NCBI GenBank assembly: GCA_031390175.1
Contig: JANMTF010000334.1
Coordinates: 1-14,713, forward strand
Length of the DNA stretch: 14,713 nt
Reading direction: 5' to 3'
Source: JAAFIP01 sp031390175
GTDB taxonomy: Bacteria > Pseudomonadota > Gammaproteobacteria > Burkholderiales > Burkholderiaceae_C
The notes under the pieces were generated by a model. The model made no database searches and was not told the DNA's origin. It saw only the letters and a list, made by a program, of their open reading frames with translations. Shown one piece after another: positions 12,442-14,713 of the stretch (its first letter is position 1; every line of letters starts with the position of its first letter). A program made the translations under genes and the position numbers.

Positions 12442-14322
12442 ATGAACTCACCCGTGATGCAAGGGCTGCAATTAGGCACCCCCACTTACGTTAAAAACGC
12501 CAAGCTCGTTGCTTGGGTGGCCGACATGGTCGCCCTGTGCAAACCCAGCGCCATTTACTGGTGCGACGGCAGCAACGAAGAATACGACCGTCTGTGCGGC
12601 CTCTTGGTGGCCAACGGCACGATGAAAAAGCTCAACCCGCTCAAGCGCCCCAACAGCTACCTGGCCAACAGCGTTGCGTCTGACGTAGCCCGCGTAGAAG
12701 ACCGCACCTTTATCTGTTGCGCCAAAAAAGAAAACGCCGGCCCGACCAACAACTGGGCCGACCCGGCCGAGATGCGTGCCACGCTGAATCCTTTATTCGA
12801 CGGCTGTATGGCTGGCCGCACCATGTATGTGGTGCCCTTCAGCATGGGCCCGCTGGGCAGCGACATTGCGCACATTGGCATTGAGGTGTCCGACAGCGCC
12901 TACGTGGCAGTCAACATGAAGATGATGACCCGCATGGGCAAAGCCGTGTACGACGTGCTGGGCCAGGATGGCGAGTTTGTGCCCTGCGTGCACACGGTGG
13001 GCGTGCCCCTGGCCGCTGGGGAAAAAGATGTGCCGTGGCCCTGCCAGCCTACCAAATACATCGTGCATTACCCCGAGACCCGCGAGATCTGGTCTTATGG
13101 CTCAGGCTACGGCGGCAACGCCTTGCTGGGCAAAAAGTGCTTTGCCCTGCGCATAGCCTCCAACATGGGCCACGCTGCGGCCAACGGCAGCAACCCCGGC
13201 TGGTTGGCCGAGCACATGCTGATCTTGGGCGTGACCAATCCGCAAGGCAAAAAATACCACATCGCAGCGGCTTTCCCATCCGCCTGCGGCAAAACCAATT
13301 TCTCCATGCTGGTGCCGCCCGAGGGCTTTGAAGGCTGGAAGGTCACCACCATCGGCGACGACATTGCTTGGATCAAGCCCGGCAAAGATGGCCGCATGTA
13401 CGCCATCAACCCCGAGGCAGGCTACTTTGGCGTGGCACCCGGCACTAACATGAAGACCAACCCGAACTGCATGCTCAGTTTGACCAAAGACACGATCTAC
13501 ACCAACGTCGGCCTGACCGATGACGGCGATGTGTGGTGGGAAGGCATGGAGAGCGACACCGGCACCCTACCCGCCCACCTGATCGACTGGCAAGGCAAAG
13601 ACTGGACTCCCGAGATCGCCAAAGCCACGGGTGCCAAGGCCGCGCACCCCAACTCACGCTTTACCGTAGCCGCCACCAACAACCCGGCGCTTGACCCGGC
13701 GTGGGACGACCCGAAAGGCGTGCCCATCGATGCGTTCATCTTCGGTGGTCGCCGCAGCACTACCGTGCCGCTGGTGATGGAAGGGCGTAACTGGGTAGAA
13801 GGCGTATACATGGCCGCGACCATGGGCTCTGAGACCACCGCCGCCATCGTCGGCCAAGAAGGCGTGGTGCGCCGCGACCCGTTCGCCATGATCGCCTTTT
13901 GCGGCTACAACATGAGCGACTACTTCCAGCACTGGCTGAACATGGGCGAAAAGCTCGCCCCCACGGGGGCCAAGCTGCCCCGCATCTTCACCACCAACTG
14001 GTTCCGCAAAGGCGACGACGGCAAGTTTGTCTGGCCCGGCTACGGCGAGAACATGCGCGTGCTCAAGTGGATGATTGACCGCATTGAGGGCACCGGTAAG
14101 GGCGCTGAACACATCACCGGCGTGAGCCCGGCTTATGAAGACCTGAACTGGACCGGCCTGGATTTCAGCGCCGAACAGTTCGACACCGTCACCAGCATCG
14201 ACAAGGCGGCCTGGCTCCAGGAGCTGGCCTTGCATGCCGAGTTGTTCAAACAACTGGAACACCACCTGCCGAAAGAGCTGGGGGAGACAAAAGCCGCGAT
14301 TGAGCGCCGACTGGCTGCCTGA
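12442..14322 (+). CDS. pckG: Phosphoenolpyruvate carboxykinase (GTP)
   Basis: This enzyme converts oxaloacetate and GTP to phosphoenolpyruvate, GDP and CO2, the entry step of gluconeogenesis, in the cytoplasm. The 626-residue length is typical of the GTP family (about 600-620). Visible landmarks are the substrate-binding YGSGYGGNALLGKKCFALR (219-237), Mn ligands K232, H258 and D307, the hyper-reactive Cys and P-loop in SACGKTN (280-286, C282 and K284), kinase-2 GDDIAW (305-310), and FGGRRSTTVPLV (434-445) for nucleotide and phosphate binding. R84 lies in the conserved SDVARVEDRTF. The start at 12442 is backed by TAGGAG 8 nt upstream. A strong terminator lies about 75 bp after the stop. The gene is monocistronic and divergent from modA. 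It looks intact and native, with codon use like that of a highly expressed gene. Confidence 0.98.
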   Translation: MNSPVMQGLQLGTPTYVKNAKLVAWVADMVALCKPSAIYWCDGSNEEYDRLCGLLVANGTMKKLNPLKRPNSYLANSVASDVARVEDRTFICCAKKENAGPTNNWADPAEMRATLNPLFDGCMAGRTMYVVPFSMGPLGSDIAHIGIEVSDSAYVAVNMKMMTRMGKAVYDVLGQDGEFVPCVHTVGVPLAAGEKDVPWPCQPTKYIVHYPETREIWSYGSGYGGNALLGKKCFALRIASNMGHAAANGSNPGWLAEHMLILGVTNPQGKKYHIAAAFPSACGKTNFSMLVPPEGFEGWKVTTIGDDIAWIKPGKDGRMYAINPEAGYFGVAPGTNMKTNPNCMLSLTKDTIYTNVGLTDDGDVWWEGMESDTGTLPAHLIDWQGKDWTPEIAKATGAKAAHPNSRFTVAATNNPALDPAWDDPKGVPIDAFIFGGRRSTTVPLVMEGRNWVEGVYMAATMGSETTAAIVGQEGVVRRDPFAMIAFCGYNMSDYFQHWLNMGEKLAPTGAKLPRIFTTNWFRKGDDGKFVWPGYGENMRVLKWMIDRIEGTGKGAEHITGVSPAYEDLNWTGLDFSAEQFDTVTSIDKAAWLQELALHAELFKQLEHHLPKELGETKAAIERRLAA

Positions 14323-14398
14323 CCGGCAACCGGAAGAGTTTCGGCGGGGCGCACGATCTGCGCCGCACCAGCCCATTTCCGGCCAGCCGCCGGAATGC

Positions 14399-14426
14399 AA
14401 AAAGCCACCTCACCGGGTGGCTTTTT
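14399..14426. terminator. Bidirectional terminator after pckG
   Basis: An 11-bp stem AAAAAGCCACC / GGTGGCTTTTT closes a 6-nt loop and runs into T7 on the plus strand. The A-run on the left becomes a T-run on the minus strand, so it also serves the minus-strand gene ending at 14450. Confidence 0.92.
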
Positions 14427-14449
14427 TTCAGCTTGCAGCAACCACCGGT

Positions 14450-14713
14450 TCAGAGGCGGTAGCTGGGGTAGCCGCGCAGTACACGCCCGAAGTCCCATGG
14501 GCCGCGAGGCTCAGGCTTGGTAGCCCGCGTTGGCAATGCAGTAGCACCTTGGGCAGCTTCAATGCTGATTTCCTGACGCGCAATCGCCACTTGCAGATCG
14601 GCCATGACACGCGGATCTGCCTTGGCTGCTTCCCAGAGGCGAACATCGCCGCGGGAACGCGGGGGCCGCCGCGGCCAGGCTGAAAACAGCTTCGCCAAGC
14701 GGGCCGGGGTGCG
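14450..14713 (-). CDS. Uncharacterised protein, C-terminal part (runs off the window)
   Basis: The reading frame is open from the right edge to a TGA at 14450, giving the last 87 residues of a longer product. The frame stays open past the TTG at 14698, so the gene probably begins outside the window. The sequence has an amphipathic, charged middle (WEAAKADPRVMADLQVAIAR) and a tail ending DFGRVLRGYPSYRL, rich in Arg/Tyr/Gly. No family is recognised. It is soluble-looking, with no hydrophobic span in the visible part. It ends 24 bp from the shared terminator (14399-14426), which supports a real gene ending here. Confidence 0.6.
   Translation of the reverse strand, partial: RTPARLAKLFSAWPRRPPRSRGDVRLWEAAKADPRVMADLQVAIARQEISIEAAQGATALPTRATKPEPRGPWDFGRVLRGYPSYRL

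Noticed and set aside
13654..14400. 248-codon minus-strand frame opposite pckG
   Set aside because: Antisense to a highly conserved enzyme gene; typical shadow frame in GC-rich coding DNA.

Overview
The window looks like a chromosomal segment from a GC-rich betaproteobacterium, most likely a member of the Comamonadaceae close to Rhodoferax. The basis is the combination of a GlcE/GlcF pair, a ModABC set, a GTP-type PEP carboxykinase, large secreted DUF11 proteins, and a short dispersed repeat with an AGCAGCTA core that I recall as common in that family. No phage, transposase, CRISPR, tRNA or rRNA is visible.

Layout: 1-190 holds no gene. On the minus strand, glcE (2612-1428) and glcF (1411-191) form a tight pair encoding two subunits of glycolate oxidase; glcD is not in the window. 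A 49-residue single-span membrane protein (2832-2981, plus) is divergent from glcE. modB and modC (minus, 5016-3077, ATGA overlap) encode the permease and ATPase of a molybdate ABC transporter. A rho-independent terminator at 5054-5079 separates them from two minus-strand genes for secreted DUF11-repeat proteins (6857-5118, 579 aa; 10455-7036, 1139 aa). Then comes a 727-bp gene-free region, partly very AT-rich and full of inverted repeats, a terminator, and modA (12070-11183, minus). Divergent from modA is pckG (12442-14322, plus), ended by a strong terminator shared with a partial minus-strand gene running off the right edge.

How it fits together: ModA (periplasmic binding), ModB (membrane) and ModC (ATPase) would form one transporter, but modA is about 6.2 kb from modB, and the space is filled by the two DUF11 genes and their control regions. 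The simplest reading is that a surface-protein cassette entered a modABC operon. The two DUF11 proteins share a closely related C-terminal module of 110-112 residues and both end NCNVTATGQ, with no recognisable sorting tail or membrane anchor. They are the least understood part of the window and the best candidates for something new.

A second theme is a short dispersed repeat of about 45-55 bp, seen four times in the same orientation: twice between genes (3018-3063, 11052-11094) and twice inside open reading frames (glcE and modC), where it adds an in-frame peptide with AT-rich codons. This resembles the protein-coding palindromic elements known from Rickettsia.
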